57,267 nt of DNA from Chelatococcus sambhunathii (GCA_031316315.1 JADBEO010000024.1:1-57267); one strand, 5' to 3'. Positions 26,927 to 35,314 are shown, numbered from the stretch's first letter. A program made the numbers and translations. Notes: a model not told the origin generated them from the letters alone.

Positions 26927-27694
26927 TCAGTCTTCGGCTCCGGGCGTTCGCCAGGAAATGTGCTGGCCGCCGTCGACCGGCAGGATCGCGCCGGTGACGC
27001 TCTTCGCGCCGATGACGAACAGCACGGCCTCGGCGATTTCCTGCGGCGAGGGACCCCGCTCGAGCGGCATGGCCGCGCATTGGCGCGCGAAATCCTCGTC
27101 CGTCTGGCGCACGTTGGGCAGGGTCGGCCCGGGCGCGATCCCGACGACGCGGATCCGCGGCGCTAGCGCCTGGGCGAGCGTGACTGTCGCAGCAGCCAGC
27201 GCGGCCTTGGAAATTCCGTAGGAGAAGTGGCGTGGGGTCGGCCTCAGCACCCTCTGGTCGAGGATGTTGACCGCGCAGCCATGCGCGCCTTCCGCGACCT
27301 GCTCCGCAAACGCCTCGATGAGAAAGACCGGCGCGCGCAGATTGACGGCGAACTGCCGGTCCCATCGCCCGACGTCGAGATCCCCCGGCGCGTCCGTGTC
27401 GAAGGAGGACGCGCAGTTCACCAGCACGCCGAGCGGACCGAGCGCGGCGCGCGCGTCGGCGATCACCCTGGCGGGCGTTTCGGGCGTCGCCAGATCGCCG
27501 CTCACGACCGCCGCCCGCCCGCCTAAGTTCGCGATCTCGTCGGCGAGAGCCTCGGCCTCTTTAGCTGACGAGTTCACATGAAGGGCGACAGGCCGGCCGG
27601 CCCCCGCCAAAGCGCGCGCGATTGCGGCGCCGATGCGGCGGCCGGCGCCTGTGACGAGAGCCGGGGGCTGTTCGGGCGAGATCGCTGCGCTCAT
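26927..27694 (-). CDS. Short-chain dehydrogenase, FolM/pteridine-reductase-like
   Basis: A 255-residue Rossmann-fold oxidoreductase. The cofactor motif is TGAGRRIG at residues 15-22, the Arg-containing variant typical of pteridine reductases (FolM, PTR1). The catalytic Tyr159-x3-Lys163 is in SYGISK, and Asp146 occupies the position of the usual Ser, as in PTR1-type enzymes. Family knowledge suggests reduction of dihydropteridines; substrate is inferred only. It lies 60 bases upstream of uvrC in the same direction, close to the molybdopterin (pterin) genes. Confidence 0.85.
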   Translation of the reverse strand: MSAAISPEQPPALVTGAGRRIGAAIARALAGAGRPVALHVNSSAKEAEALADEIANLGGRAAVVSGDLATPETPARVIADARAALGPLGVLVNCASSFDTDAPGDLDVGRWDRQFAVNLRAPVFLIEAFAEQVAEGAHGCAVNILDQRVLRPTPRHFSYGISKAALAAATVTLAQALAPRIRVVGIAPGPTLPNVRQTDEDFARQCAAMPLERGPSPQEIAEAVLFVIGAKSVTGAILPVDGGQHISWRTPGAED

Positions 27695-27980
27695 CGGAAC
27701 GGGTCGAAAACCTTGAACATGGAGCGGAGCCTATATGCGAGCGGGTCTCCGACCGACCAGCCGGTGTGACCTGTTCGCAACGCACAAGCCGCATCACATT
27801 TCGGGCCGGAGCGCGCCACATTAAGGCGCGGTCTTCGCCAGAAAGCGCTGTCATTTCATTAGCGTGGATTTCTTCCGTGCACGTGATGGAACCGCGGCGG
27901 CTTTCGGGCGTTGCAGGTTCGATCGACCCTCGGGGGGTCCGGTCGTCGTCATGCGAGGCGGCCATCAGGAGTTCGGGTTG

Positions 27981-28673
27981 ATGTTTCGCAGATTTTGGCT
28001 CTCGAGCGCCATCGCGCTCCTGCCGGCGGGAGCGGCCTTCGCGGCCGACATGCCCGTAGCGGAGCCGGCTGCGCCGGTGACCGTTCCGTCCTTCAGCTGG
28101 AGCGGCGCCTATGTCGGCGCGCAGGTCGGCTACGACTGGATGGACGCCGACAATCGGGTCAACGGCTTCAAGCCCGGCTCGAAGCCAGACGGCTTCACGG
28201 CCGGCGGCTTCGCCGGGCTGAATTATCAGCTCGACAATTCTCCGCTCGTGCTCGGCGTCGAGGCCGATCTCAATTACTCCGACGCCAAGGGCGCCAGCCG
28301 TACGCGCGCCATCACCGGGGCGCCAAACGTCAAGATCCAGAACTCCTTCGACTGGACGGGCGCGGTGCGCGGCCGCGTCGGCTACGCCTTCGACCGCTTC
28401 CTCGTCTACGGCGCCGGCGGCGTGGCCTTCGCTGACCACGACGTCAAGGCGAAGGGCGCGGCGGGCGGCTCGGACGACACGATCGCGGTCGGCTGGACGA
28501 TCGGCGGCGGCGTCGAGGCGGCGCTCACCGACAACGTCACGGCGCGCGTCGAGTACCGCTACTCAGATTTCGGGACGGACAGCTTCAGCGTCGCGAACAC
28601 GCGCGTGAAGTCTGACGTCACGGACAACCGGGTCATGCTTGGCCTTGGTTACAAGTTCTCGACCGGTTGGTAA
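27981..28673 (+). CDS. Outer membrane beta-barrel protein, Omp25/Omp31 family (paralogue 1)
   Basis: A 230-residue protein with signal peptide MFRRFWLSSAIALLPAGAAFA and cleavage before AD. The mature part begins with a Pro-rich linker, then WSGAYVGAQVGYDW and an eight-strand OmpA-like barrel with the family motifs GRVGYAFDRFLVYGAGGVAF and VEYRYSDFG, ending in YKFSTGW with an aromatic C-terminus for BAM recognition. AGGAG lies 9 bases before the ATG. First of four tandem paralogues; 286 bases of upstream DNA likely carry its promoter. Confidence 0.9.
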   Translation: MFRRFWLSSAIALLPAGAAFAADMPVAEPAAPVTVPSFSWSGAYVGAQVGYDWMDADNRVNGFKPGSKPDGFTAGGFAGLNYQLDNSPLVLGVEADLNYSDAKGASRTRAITGAPNVKIQNSFDWTGAVRGRVGYAFDRFLVYGAGGVAFADHDVKAKGAAGGSDDTIAVGWTIGGGVEAALTDNVTARVEYRYSDFGTDSFSVANTRVKSDVTDNRVMLGLGYKFSTGW

Positions 28674-28898
28674 GTCATATACAGTTAAATATGGCTATTC
28701 TAATCGGCGGGATCGAAAAGTCGGGGGCTTCTTGCCTCGGAATGAATCGAGTTACAGCAACTCGATGAAATGTTTTTTGATGTGCGCCTCTATGTGTTGC
28801 TCTATTACAACCATGAAGCTGCGCATTGAGGAAATGGGGTAACCAGTAATCGTCGTGCGCGTTATATGGCGCGTACGAAAACCTTCGAGGTAAGTGTC
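28674..28898. other. AT-rich intergenic region between OMP paralogues 1 and 2
   Basis: 225 bases, markedly poorer in GC than the surroundings, containing runs such as ATGTTTTTTGATG and no credible gene. It presumably holds the promoter of the second OMP gene. No terminator with a T-run is evident after paralogue 1. Confidence 0.4.
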
Positions 28899-29561
28899 AT
28901 GATCCGCAACATCCTGCTTGGCGCCGCGTCGATCGCGGCCGTCGCTCTCGCTGCCCAGTCCGCCCGGGCCGCCGATCTCCCGATGGAGCCGGCTCCGACC
29001 GTCGCCGCTCCGGTGCCGTCCTTCAGCTGGACCGGCCCCTATATCGGCGTCCAGTCGGGCTACGCCTGGCAGCGCGCCTCCAACATGAAGCCTGACGGCT
29101 GGATGATCGGCGGCTTCGCCGGCTACAACTGGCAGCTCGGCGAGGGCTCGGGCGCCGTGGTCGGCATCGAGACCGACATCAACTACGCCGACATCGACGG
29201 CAAGCGTCCGAACGGCGCCGGCGGCCGCACCAAGGTCAGCCAGGACTGGAACGGCGCGACCCGCGCCCGTCTCGGCTACGCGTTCGACCGCTTCCTGGTC
29301 TACGGCGCGGCCGGCGTCGCCTATGGCGATCGCGAGCTGAAGCGTCGTCCGGGCGGCACCGACAGCAAGACCGCCGTGGGCTGGACCGTCGGCGGCGGCG
29401 TCGAGTACGCCGTCACGGAGAACGTCGCGCTGCGCGGCGAGTACCGTTACACCGACTATGGCAAAGACAAGTTCAACCTCGGCCGCTTCTCGACCAAGAG
29501 CAGCGCGACCGAACATCGCGTGATGGGCGGCGTGGCGGTCAAGTTCAACTCGCCGTTCTGA
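28899..29561 (+). CDS. Outer membrane beta-barrel protein, Omp25/Omp31 family (paralogue 2)
   Basis: A 220-residue protein with a signal peptide of about 24 residues (cleavage ARA before AD), linker with PVPSFSWTGPYIGVQSGYAW, and an eight-strand barrel showing RARLGYAFDRFLVYGAAGVA and GEYRYTDYGKDKFN. Ends in a C-terminal Phe. The ATG at 28899 has GAGGTAAG in front. Strongly biased codon use (few rare codons) suggests high expression. Followed by a strong terminator, so transcribed separately from paralogue 3. Confidence 0.92.
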   Translation: MIRNILLGAASIAAVALAAQSARAADLPMEPAPTVAAPVPSFSWTGPYIGVQSGYAWQRASNMKPDGWMIGGFAGYNWQLGEGSGAVVGIETDINYADIDGKRPNGAGGRTKVSQDWNGATRARLGYAFDRFLVYGAAGVAYGDRELKRRPGGTDSKTAVGWTVGGGVEYAVTENVALRGEYRYTDYGKDKFNLGRFSTKSSATEHRVMGGVAVKFNSPF

Positions 29562-29599
29562 TCAGACGCCTTGCGGGCTCGCCCGCGGCGACGTGATGC

Positions 29600-29631
29600 A
29601 AAACCCCGCGATGAAAGTCGCGGGGTTTTTG
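29600..29631 (+). terminator. Rho-independent terminator after OMP paralogue 2
   Basis: AAAACCCCGCGA / TCGCGGGGTTTTT stem with a short AAG-containing loop and a T-run; the A-run on the left arm makes it potentially bidirectional. 38 bases after the stop. Confidence 0.9.
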
Positions 29632-29788
29632 TTTAGGCGGGGCTAACCTTTACGCCTCGCTAAGACTTGGGCCGATAGGGTCGCGGGCAGACGGCGAGGG
29701 GGTAGCAGAGTCCCCCGGCCGGCGTTCGTTTTGTGTGTGTGGCGTTCCGGGCTTCCCCCGTCCCGGCTCACGAGTATCGAGGTTAGTC

Positions 29789-30466
29789 ATGTTGCGTATC
29801 GCGTCTCTCGCGGCCGTCTCGGCCGCCGCTCTCGCCTTCGCGGCCCCCGCCGTGGCGGCGGATCTTCCCGCCTACGAGCCGGCTCCGTCGGCCGTCGTCA
29901 CCCCGGCCGGCACATGGTCGGGCGTCTATGCCGGCGTTCAGGCCGGCTACGCCAAGGGCCACGCCGTCAACCGCGGCGGCAACCCGAACACCGATCCGAA
30001 GGGCGCCACCGTCGGCGGCTATGTCGGCGCGAACCATCAGTTCGACGGGTCTCCGGTCGTGGTCGGCGTCGAGACCGACCTGAACTACGACACCATGAAG
30101 GACAAGGGCAATCTGCCGCGCGGACAGGTTCGCAACGAGCTGAACTGGTCGGGCGCCGCGCGCGGCCGCGTCGGCTACGGCACCGATCGCGTCCTGCTCT
30201 ACGGGGCGGCCGGTCTCGCCTATGGCGGCCATGAGGCCGCCCGCCGAGTCGGCGCCGCCGGCGGCTCCGACGAGAAGACCGCGGTCGGCTACACCGTCGG
30301 CGGCGGCGTCGAGGCGATGGTCGCTGAAAACCTGACTGCCCGCGTCGACTACCGCTACAACGACTACGGCTCGGACAAGTTCAAGGTCGGCGGCGGCGGC
30401 ATGAAGTCCGACCTGACCGAGAACCGCATCACCGGCGGCGTGGCCTACAAGTTCAGCGGCTGGTGA
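29789..30466 (+). CDS. Outer membrane beta-barrel protein, Omp25/Omp31 family (paralogue 3)
   Basis: A 225-residue protein with signal peptide MLRIASLAAVSAAALAFAAP (cleavage AVA before AD), then TWSGVYAGVQAGYAKGH and the barrel motifs GRVGYGTDRVLLYGAAGLAY and VDYRYNDYGSDKF, ending in Trp. ATG at 29789 is preceded by GAGGTTA; an in-frame ATG-like start further up lacks a signal sequence. Own promoter region and terminator. Confidence 0.92.
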   Translation: MLRIASLAAVSAAALAFAAPAVAADLPAYEPAPSAVVTPAGTWSGVYAGVQAGYAKGHAVNRGGNPNTDPKGATVGGYVGANHQFDGSPVVVGVETDLNYDTMKDKGNLPRGQVRNELNWSGAARGRVGYGTDRVLLYGAAGLAYGGHEAARRVGAAGGSDEKTAVGYTVGGGVEAMVAENLTARVDYRYNDYGSDKFKVGGGGMKSDLTENRITGGVAYKFSGW

Positions 30467-30505
30467 TCTGCGCCTCCCGGCGCTGAAAGCCGGGAACGAC
30501 GATTG

Positions 30506-30538
30506 AAGGCTCCGCGCGCCGTCGCGGAGCCTTTTTCG
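30506..30538 (+). terminator. Rho-independent terminator after OMP paralogue 3
   Basis: AAGGCTCCGCG / CGCGGAGCCTTTTT stem with a short loop and T-run, 40 bases after the stop. Confidence 0.9.
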
Positions 30539-30671
30539 TTTCCTTGCGCCGTTAACGGTTCGTTGACTCCGACAAGTCTTAGTTCGCTCGGCAAGGATCC
30601 GTTAACCGGGCGGCGGCGCTTCGAGACGCATGATGCTGCCCCCGTCCGCGAGGCCCGGAGACCGCTGAGCG

Positions 30672-31244
30672 TTGAAAAGCCTGATCGTCGCCTGCCTCCT
30701 GATCGTCACGGCGTGCCTGGCTCCGGCGCGGGCGGCCGACATGGGCGAGACCGACGTCGGCGTGGACTGGAGCGGTCCATGGGTCGGCGTCCTCGGATCG
30801 GCCGGCCGGATCGGCGGCGACGGCGCGTCGCTCGGCGTCGCAGCCGGATACTCGGCCCAGTTCGACCGGATCGTGATCGGCCTCGACGGCGACATTTCCG
30901 GCGGAAGCCTCGATGCGCGGCGTCTTGGGGGCCGGTTCGAGGTGGACGCCGCCGGCGGCATCCGGGCCCGCGTCGGCTACGCGTTCGACCGCTTCGTCCT
31001 GTTCGGGACGGGCGGCCTCGCCTTCGCGTCTGCGGACTACGTCCGGGGCGGCGAGCGCGATCGAAAAGTGATGTTCGGCTGGTCTCTCGGCGGCGGTCTC
31101 GACATCGCGCTGACGGAACGCCTCAGCGCCCGCGCGGAGTACCTCTATGTCGACCTCGATCGTCGCGGCTTCGACGCGGGCGGGCTCGCCCTCATCGGGG
31201 CGACGGGCGGCCTCGCCAGGCTCGGCGTCAACTACCGCTTCTGA
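30672..31244 (+). CDS. Outer membrane beta-barrel protein, divergent paralogue 4, TTG start
   Basis: A 190-residue shorter member of the same family: DWSGPWVGVLGSAG, RARVGYAFDRFVLFGTGGLAF and RAEYLYVDLDRRGFD are recognisable, and it ends NYRF. It appears to start with TTG (MKSLIVACLLIVTACLAPAR), as no ATG or GTG precedes the signal peptide; a weak CGGAGA lies upstream. The signal contains VTAC, which fits a lipobox, as well as an ARA-AD signal peptidase I site, so lipidation is possible. It lacks the Pro-rich linker of its neighbours. Confidence 0.8.
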   Translation: MKSLIVACLLIVTACLAPARAADMGETDVGVDWSGPWVGVLGSAGRIGGDGASLGVAAGYSAQFDRIVIGLDGDISGGSLDARRLGGRFEVDAAGGIRARVGYAFDRFVLFGTGGLAFASADYVRGGERDRKVMFGWSLGGGLDIALTERLSARAEYLYVDLDRRGFDAGGLALIGATGGLARLGVNYRF

Positions 31245-31326
31245 TCGCCCTTCGGCCTATTCACACGCACATCACGTCTCCTAGATAGCCCTCGCCTCAG
31301 CAGGGGGCAAAACCCGGGAGCGCGAA

Positions 31327-31764
31327 ATGGGCGTGTTCGATTTCATCAAGGACGTCGGCGAGAAACTGTTCGGGGCGAGCGAGGCGAGCGCCGCGCCGGC
31401 CGACAAGATCAAGGAAGAGCTGAAAAAGAACGGGCTCGACAGCGACAAGATCGACGTCAAGGTCGAGGGCGACACCGTCAAGATCAACGGCGACGTTGCC
31501 TCCGACGAGGTTCGGCAGAAGATCATCGTCGCCGCCGGCAACACGCTCGGGACCGCCAAGGTCGACGAGAACATCACCGTGTCGGGCGCGAAGCCTTCGG
31601 TGGAGAAGTTCTACACGGTGAAGAAGGGCGACACGCTCTCCGAGATCGCCCAGTCGCAGCTTGGAAAAGCGAGCCGTTACAACGAGATCTTCGAAGCCAA
31701 CAAGCCGATGCTGAAGCACCCGGACAAGATCTATCCGGGCCAGGTGCTCCGCATCCCGGCCTGA
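31327..31764 (+). CDS. kbp: BON-LysM protein, Kbp (YgaU)-like
   Basis: A 145-residue two-domain protein: BON domain (about residues 25-88, KVEGDTVKINGDVASDEVRQ) and C-terminal LysM domain (about 94-145, FYTVKKGDTLSEIAQSQLGK then IYPGQVLRIP). It matches E. coli Kbp in length and domain order; Kbp is a potassium-binding protein involved in growth at high external potassium. No signal peptide, so it is probably cytoplasmic like Kbp. Monocistronic after the OMP array. Confidence 0.92.
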   Translation: MGVFDFIKDVGEKLFGASEASAAPADKIKEELKKNGLDSDKIDVKVEGDTVKINGDVASDEVRQKIIVAAGNTLGTAKVDENITVSGAKPSVEKFYTVKKGDTLSEIAQSQLGKASRYNEIFEANKPMLKHPDKIYPGQVLRIPA

Positions 31765-31816
31765 CGATCGGTCCGAGCGGTCCGGAACGCCCTTCCAGCG
31801 TCGGGACCGCGTAAAC

Positions 31817-32416
31817 TCAATGCGGCGCCGTCTCGGCGTAGGCCGGCGTCGCCGCCGCGAAGTCGTCCAGCCAGGCGACGAGCGTCGGATGATCCTCGCG
31901 CCAACGTCCCTCGAACCTCAGGTCGAGATAGCCGAGCGCGCAGGCGAGCGCGATCTGCCCGATCTCCTGCTCGACGGGGGGAGGGGATGCCTCCAGCGCC
32001 GCGAGCGCGCGCGTCACCTTGCCCGCCTGCAGGTCGAGCCAGGTCTGCGAGCGCTCGTCTTCCGCGCGCAGGCGGAACTCGTAGACCTGCAGCAGAGCGG
32101 CGTCGCACAGCCCGTCGCAGAGCGCCTGCAGGCGAAGCGCCTCGAACCGCGCATCCGGATCGGAAGGGATGATCCGGCCGCCGCCGGCGAGATGGTCGAG
32201 ATATTCGACGATGACCCGGCTGTCGAACAGCGTGACGCCGTCGCCGAGCTCAAGCGCCGGGATCTTGCCGAGCGGGTTGAGCGCGCGGATCGGGTCGTCC
32301 GGCTCCGTCGTGCTGGTCGCGACGACCTCGATCCCGTCCATCAGCCCAAGCAGCTTCGCGACGATCTTGACCTTGCGGCCGAACGGCGAGGCGGGCGAAG
32401 AGCGCAATGTGAGCAT
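31817..32416 (-). CDS. Glutathione S-transferase family protein
   Basis: A 199-residue protein with a thioredoxin-like N-terminal domain (MLTLRSSPASPFGRKVKIVA; Ser7 or Ser10 as the likely glutathione-activating residue; NPLGKIPALEL with the cis-Pro; ESR-like DSRVIVEYLD for glutathione binding) and an all-helical C-terminal domain. Substrate unknown. Single gene between kbp-like and cold shock genes. Confidence 0.9.
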   Translation of the reverse strand: MLTLRSSPASPFGRKVKIVAKLLGLMDGIEVVATSTTEPDDPIRALNPLGKIPALELGDGVTLFDSRVIVEYLDHLAGGGRIIPSDPDARFEALRLQALCDGLCDAALLQVYEFRLRAEDERSQTWLDLQAGKVTRALAALEASPPPVEQEIGQIALACALGYLDLRFEGRWREDHPTLVAWLDDFAAATPAYAETAPH

Positions 32417-32575
32417 GGAAGCGGTCCGTCGTTCGCAAGGAGGGCGCGCCCGACCTATCCGGCCTGCGTCCTGGCGACAAGCCGCTCCATGCCATGGGCG
32501 CGCAACGACGCGGCCGCTCCGATCGGCGCGACCGCGTTTCGCGAGCGGCGCGGCCGGCGCGAACGCCGGCTGCGA

Positions 32576-32788
32576 TCAGCTGACGGTGATGTTGACGGCC
32601 TTCGGGCCCTTGCCTTTGCGATCGGGCTCGACGTCGAAAGAGACGTGCTGACCTTCCGAAAGGGTCGCGAGACCCGAACGCGTGACCGCGGATACATGGA
32701 CGAAGATGTCCGATCCGCCGTCATCCGGCTTGATGAAGCCGTATCCCTTTTCGGTATTGAAGAACTTTACTGTACCGCTCTGCGCCAT
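32576..32788 (-). CDS. Cold shock domain protein
   Basis: A 70-residue single cold shock domain: RNP1 KGYGFI at residues 14-19 and RNP2 DIFVHV at 27-32. An RNA chaperone binding single-stranded nucleic acid. The ATG starts MAQSGTVKFFN as in CspA proteins; the open frame runs 147 codons further upstream but that part is non-coding. About 170 bases separate it from rlmJ and could hold a structured 5-prime leader. A GCCGGCG/CGCCGGC hairpin lies just past the stop. Confidence 0.95.
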   Translation of the reverse strand: MAQSGTVKFFNTEKGYGFIKPDDGGSDIFVHVSAVTRSGLATLSEGQHVSFDVEPDRKGKGPKAVNITVS

Positions 32789-32960
32789 CGACGTCCCCCT
32801 GGCATTTCGCCCCGTCGCCCTGCCGATCCGCATTTCATTGCGCGCGCGCAAATGCCCTCGGCGGACCGGCAAGCCTTCCGAGACGATTTTGGTAGCGCCA
32901 CTCGGCGAGGGATGGCAAGGCGAAAAAATGGCGTCTTCCTGGCGCCGGAACGCCTCATCG
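32789..32960 (-). promoter_or_regulatory. Putative long 5-prime leader of the cold shock gene
   Basis: 172 bases with no gene between the cold shock gene and the rlmJ stop. Cold shock mRNAs commonly have long structured leaders (family knowledge). Internal inverted repeats such as GCGCGCGC are present, but I cannot define the transcription start. Confidence 0.3.
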
Positions 32961-33797
32961 CTAGGCGTTCGCCAGTATCTTGGCCGTCGCTCGCGCGCCT
33001 TCGCCCTGCGCCAGCGCCGCCGCCAGATCGGCCGCCGCAGCCTGAAACTCATCCGCGAGCCGCCAGGGCGGGTTCGCGACCAGCATGCCGGATCCGACGA
33101 GCAGCTTCGGGTCGCCGGACGCGCGCACGAGCAGCTCAAGGCGGACGAGCTTCGGAACGCCGGCGGCGGTAACACGTTCCGCCAGCGCGTCCGCGTCGGC
33201 CGGATCCTTGACCGGATACCACAGCGCATATGTGCCCGTCGGCCATACCGCCAGCGCCTTGCGGAACCTCTCCGCCATGCGGCCGAACTCGCCGGGCTCC
33301 TCGAAGGGCGGGTCGATCAGCACGAGCCCGCGGCGCTCCGGCGGCGGCAGCCAGGCGTTCAGCGCCGTCCAGCCGTCGATCTCGACGGCCTTGACGCGGC
33401 GGTCCCGACCGAAATTGCGCGCCAGCGCTTCGGCGTCCTTGGGATGCTTCTCGCAGAGCCGAAGCCGGTCGCCTGCGCGGGCGAGGCGCCGGACGATCTC
33501 GGGCGAGCCGGGATAGGCGTCGGGCTTGACGCCGGCCATAGCGTCCCGCCACGGCGCAAGCAGCGCTTCGGCTTCCGCCCCGAGCGCGCGGTCACGGATC
33601 CGCCCGACGCCGTTGCGCCATTCGCCGGTCTTGTCCGCCTCTTCGCCTGTAAGGTCGTACATGCCGACGCCGGCATGCGTGTCGAGATAGGACCAGGGCG
33701 CGGGCTTGAGGTTGAGGTGCTCGACGATCTTCGCCAGCACGACATGCTTCAGCACGTCGGCGAAGTTCCCGGCGTGATAGGCGTGGCGATAATTCAG
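32961..33797 (-). CDS. rlmJ: 23S rRNA (adenine-2030-N6)-methyltransferase, apparent CTG start
   Basis: Methylates N6 of A2030 in 23S rRNA. The family hallmark at the N-terminus, NYRHAYHAGNFADVLKHVV, is encoded in frame directly after a CTG at 33797-33795, and no ATG, GTG or TTG lies before it. The first canonical start is GTG at 33755, which would remove 14 residues, including the Tyr that in E. coli RlmJ (Tyr4) is required for activity. The catalytic DPPFE and C-terminal GSGMLVANPPW are present. With CTG the product is 278 residues, the usual length, and overlaps the upstream cupin stop as CTGA. Confidence 0.88.
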   Translation of the reverse strand: MNYRHAYHAGNFADVLKHVVLAKIVEHLNLKPAPWSYLDTHAGVGMYDLTGEEADKTGEWRNGVGRIRDRALGAEAEALLAPWRDAMAGVKPDAYPGSPEIVRRLARAGDRLRLCEKHPKDAEALARNFGRDRRVKAVEIDGWTALNAWLPPPERRGLVLIDPPFEEPGEFGRMAERFRKALAVWPTGTYALWYPVKDPADADALAERVTAAGVPKLVRLELLVRASGDPKLLVGSGMLVANPPWRLADEFQAAAADLAAALAQGEGARATAKILANA

Positions 33798-34186
33798 GCG
33801 TCCGCCCCTTCTTCCTCAGGCGGCGGCAGCATCACGACGAAGTCCTTCGAGCAGGCCTCGAGGACCGCCCAGACGCCCGCGAAGCCGGGCTCCAGCACCA
33901 GCGCGTCGCCGGGGCCGAGCGTGACAGGCTCGCCTCCGTCGGGCGTGACCACACAGCGGCCGGAGCGCAGCCGGCACCACTCCCACTCGTCATAGGCGAC
34001 CCTCCAGGCGCCCTCTGTCGCCTCCCAGACCCCGGTGACGAGCCGTCCGTCCGGCGCCTCGTATTGCACCGCCGTGCGGAACATCGGCGACCCTTCCACC
34101 ACCCGGTCCTCGGGCGGGACGCTCTGCTCCCAGGTCTCGATGACCCCCGGCCGGTGCAGCCGCATGGCGGCGTCGATTTCGTCCAT
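33794..34186 (-). CDS. Cupin domain protein (ureidoglycine aminohydrolase-like, Cupin_3/DUF861)
   Basis: A 130-residue single cupin. The second half contains YDEWEWCRLRSGRCVVTPDG and GPGDALVLEPGFAGVWAVLE, the usual Cupin_3 pattern; metal ligands are only partly evident since the classical His pair is replaced by Glu/Trp positions. It lies 4 bases after the RNase T2 gene and its stop overlaps rlmJ, so it is in the middle of a four-gene operon. Function unknown. Confidence 0.8.
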   Translation of the reverse strand: MDEIDAAMRLHRPGVIETWEQSVPPEDRVVEGSPMFRTAVQYEAPDGRLVTGVWEATEGAWRVAYDEWEWCRLRSGRCVVTPDGGEPVTLGPGDALVLEPGFAGVWAVLEACSKDFVVMLPPPEEEGADA

Positions 34187-34190
34187 CAGC

Positions 34191-34850
34191 TCACCTCGAT
34201 CCGGCCGCAGGTACGGAGATCCTTTCCGCGCGGCAGGCTTTCCTGTCGACCTCGGCGCAGGGGCGGAAGTCGAGGCCGTCCGTCATGCAGATCCGCACCT
34301 CCTGCAGCGCGCCGCCCTTGCAGACGACGGCGATTCCGGACGGCTTCATGCCGCGATTGGCGCCGATGAAGGCGCGCTCGATGTCGGCCGGCGACATGTC
34401 CCGGTCTTCGTCCGCGGACCTCAACTCCTCGGGGATGACGACCCTGCCGTAGGCCGCCCGCACCTGTCCGAAATAGCTCGCGGGGTCGAGGCCCGAGCAG
34501 GTCCCGTGCGTGCGCCATTCGTGCCGCACCAGGCCGGGGCTCGGCATGATGTCGAGCATCCCGTCCACCTGGGCGCGCGTCGGATTGCGCCCGGTGACGC
34601 GGCAGTCCCTCGGGAAGCCGCGCTCATATTGCGGCCAGAGCCCGTGGGTCACGAAGGCGTAGCCCTTGCCCGCGCCGCACTGCGTGCGGTCCGCGCGCTC
34701 TCCGGCGTTCGCGCAATAGCTCGGCGACCAGGACAGCGCGAGAACATAGAAGTCGAAGTCGCCGGCCCGGCCGCCGCGCCCCTGCGCCTCCGCCGATGGA
34801 GCGGCGAGGGCGAGGGCGAGCAGGACGAGCGCGCCGACGACTGCCCTCAC
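34191..34850 (-). CDS. Ribonuclease T2, secreted
   Basis: Non-specific endoribonuclease of the T2 family, exported to the periplasm. The 219-residue product starts at a GTG that overlaps the upstream stop (GTGA) and encodes a signal peptide (VRAVVGALVLLALALAAPSA, cleavage after AEA). The active-site motifs are intact: CAS-1 with His69 in FVTHGLWPQY, and CAS-2 with His110, Glu111 and His115 in HEWRTHGTCSG. Cysteines at 46, 58, 83 and 118 among others allow disulfides. Cleaves RNA to 2-prime,3-prime-cyclic phosphates. Confidence 0.93.
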   Translation of the reverse strand: MRAVVGALVLLALALAAPSAEAQGRGGRAGDFDFYVLALSWSPSYCANAGERADRTQCGAGKGYAFVTHGLWPQYERGFPRDCRVTGRNPTRAQVDGMLDIMPSPGLVRHEWRTHGTCSGLDPASYFGQVRAAYGRVVIPEELRSADEDRDMSPADIERAFIGANRGMKPSGIAVVCKGGALQEVRICMTDGLDFRPCAEVDRKACRAERISVPAAGSR

Positions 34851-35314
34851 GGGCGCGCCATCTTGCAGCGCGGCGCGTAGGAATAGTGCCGGTCGATGCC
34901 GGTGACGCACCACTCGACGCCGTAGCCGATGCTGGCGAACCCCTGCTCGTCGCGGATGTTGTAGACGACCGTTCGCTCGCGGCCGTCATTGGTGACGACA
35001 TGCGCCTCGCAGAAGCGGCGGGGGATGAAGCTGTCGCCCCAGGGCCGGAACGCGATCTCGCGGGGGCGCACGAACGGCGAGAGCTCTAGGCCCGAGCCCC
35101 AGTATTCGCGCTCGGTCGAGGCGAAGCCGTGGACGACCTTCCGCTCGACGCCGGGATCGTCACAGGCGGGCAGTCGCGCGGTGAAGCCGCGCTTCAGCGC
35201 AATGTCGCGCTCGCCCTTGTAGATGACGCGGCGCTCTGAATAGTCGGCAGCGTCCGCCAGGGAGGGAAGGACGATTGCGGCCGCCAGAGCCGCCAGAGCA
35301 AAAGCCGTCTTCAT
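34847..35314 (-). CDS. Exported cysteine-containing protein of unknown function
   Basis: A 155-residue protein with signal peptide MKTAFALAALAAAIVLPSLA, cleavage after ADA at residue 22. The mature protein has four cysteines (51, 102, 136 and 150), suitable for two disulfides, and is rich in aromatic and charged residues. The ATG at 35314 is chosen; a TTG three codons earlier is possible. It is translationally coupled to RNase T2 and is the first gene of the operon, so it might be a periplasmic partner or inhibitor of the nuclease; that is speculation. No family recognised. Confidence 0.7.
   Translation of the reverse strand: MKTAFALAALAAAIVLPSLADAADYSERRVIYKGERDIALKRGFTARLPACDDPGVERKVVHGFASTEREYWGSGLELSPFVRPREIAFRPWGDSFIPRRFCEAHVVTNDGRERTVVYNIRDEQGFASIGYGVEWCVTGIDRHYSYAPRCKMARP

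Noticed and set aside
25094-27166. 690-codon open frame antisense to uvrC
   Set aside because: Same GC-rich mirror effect; overlaps a fully conserved gene.
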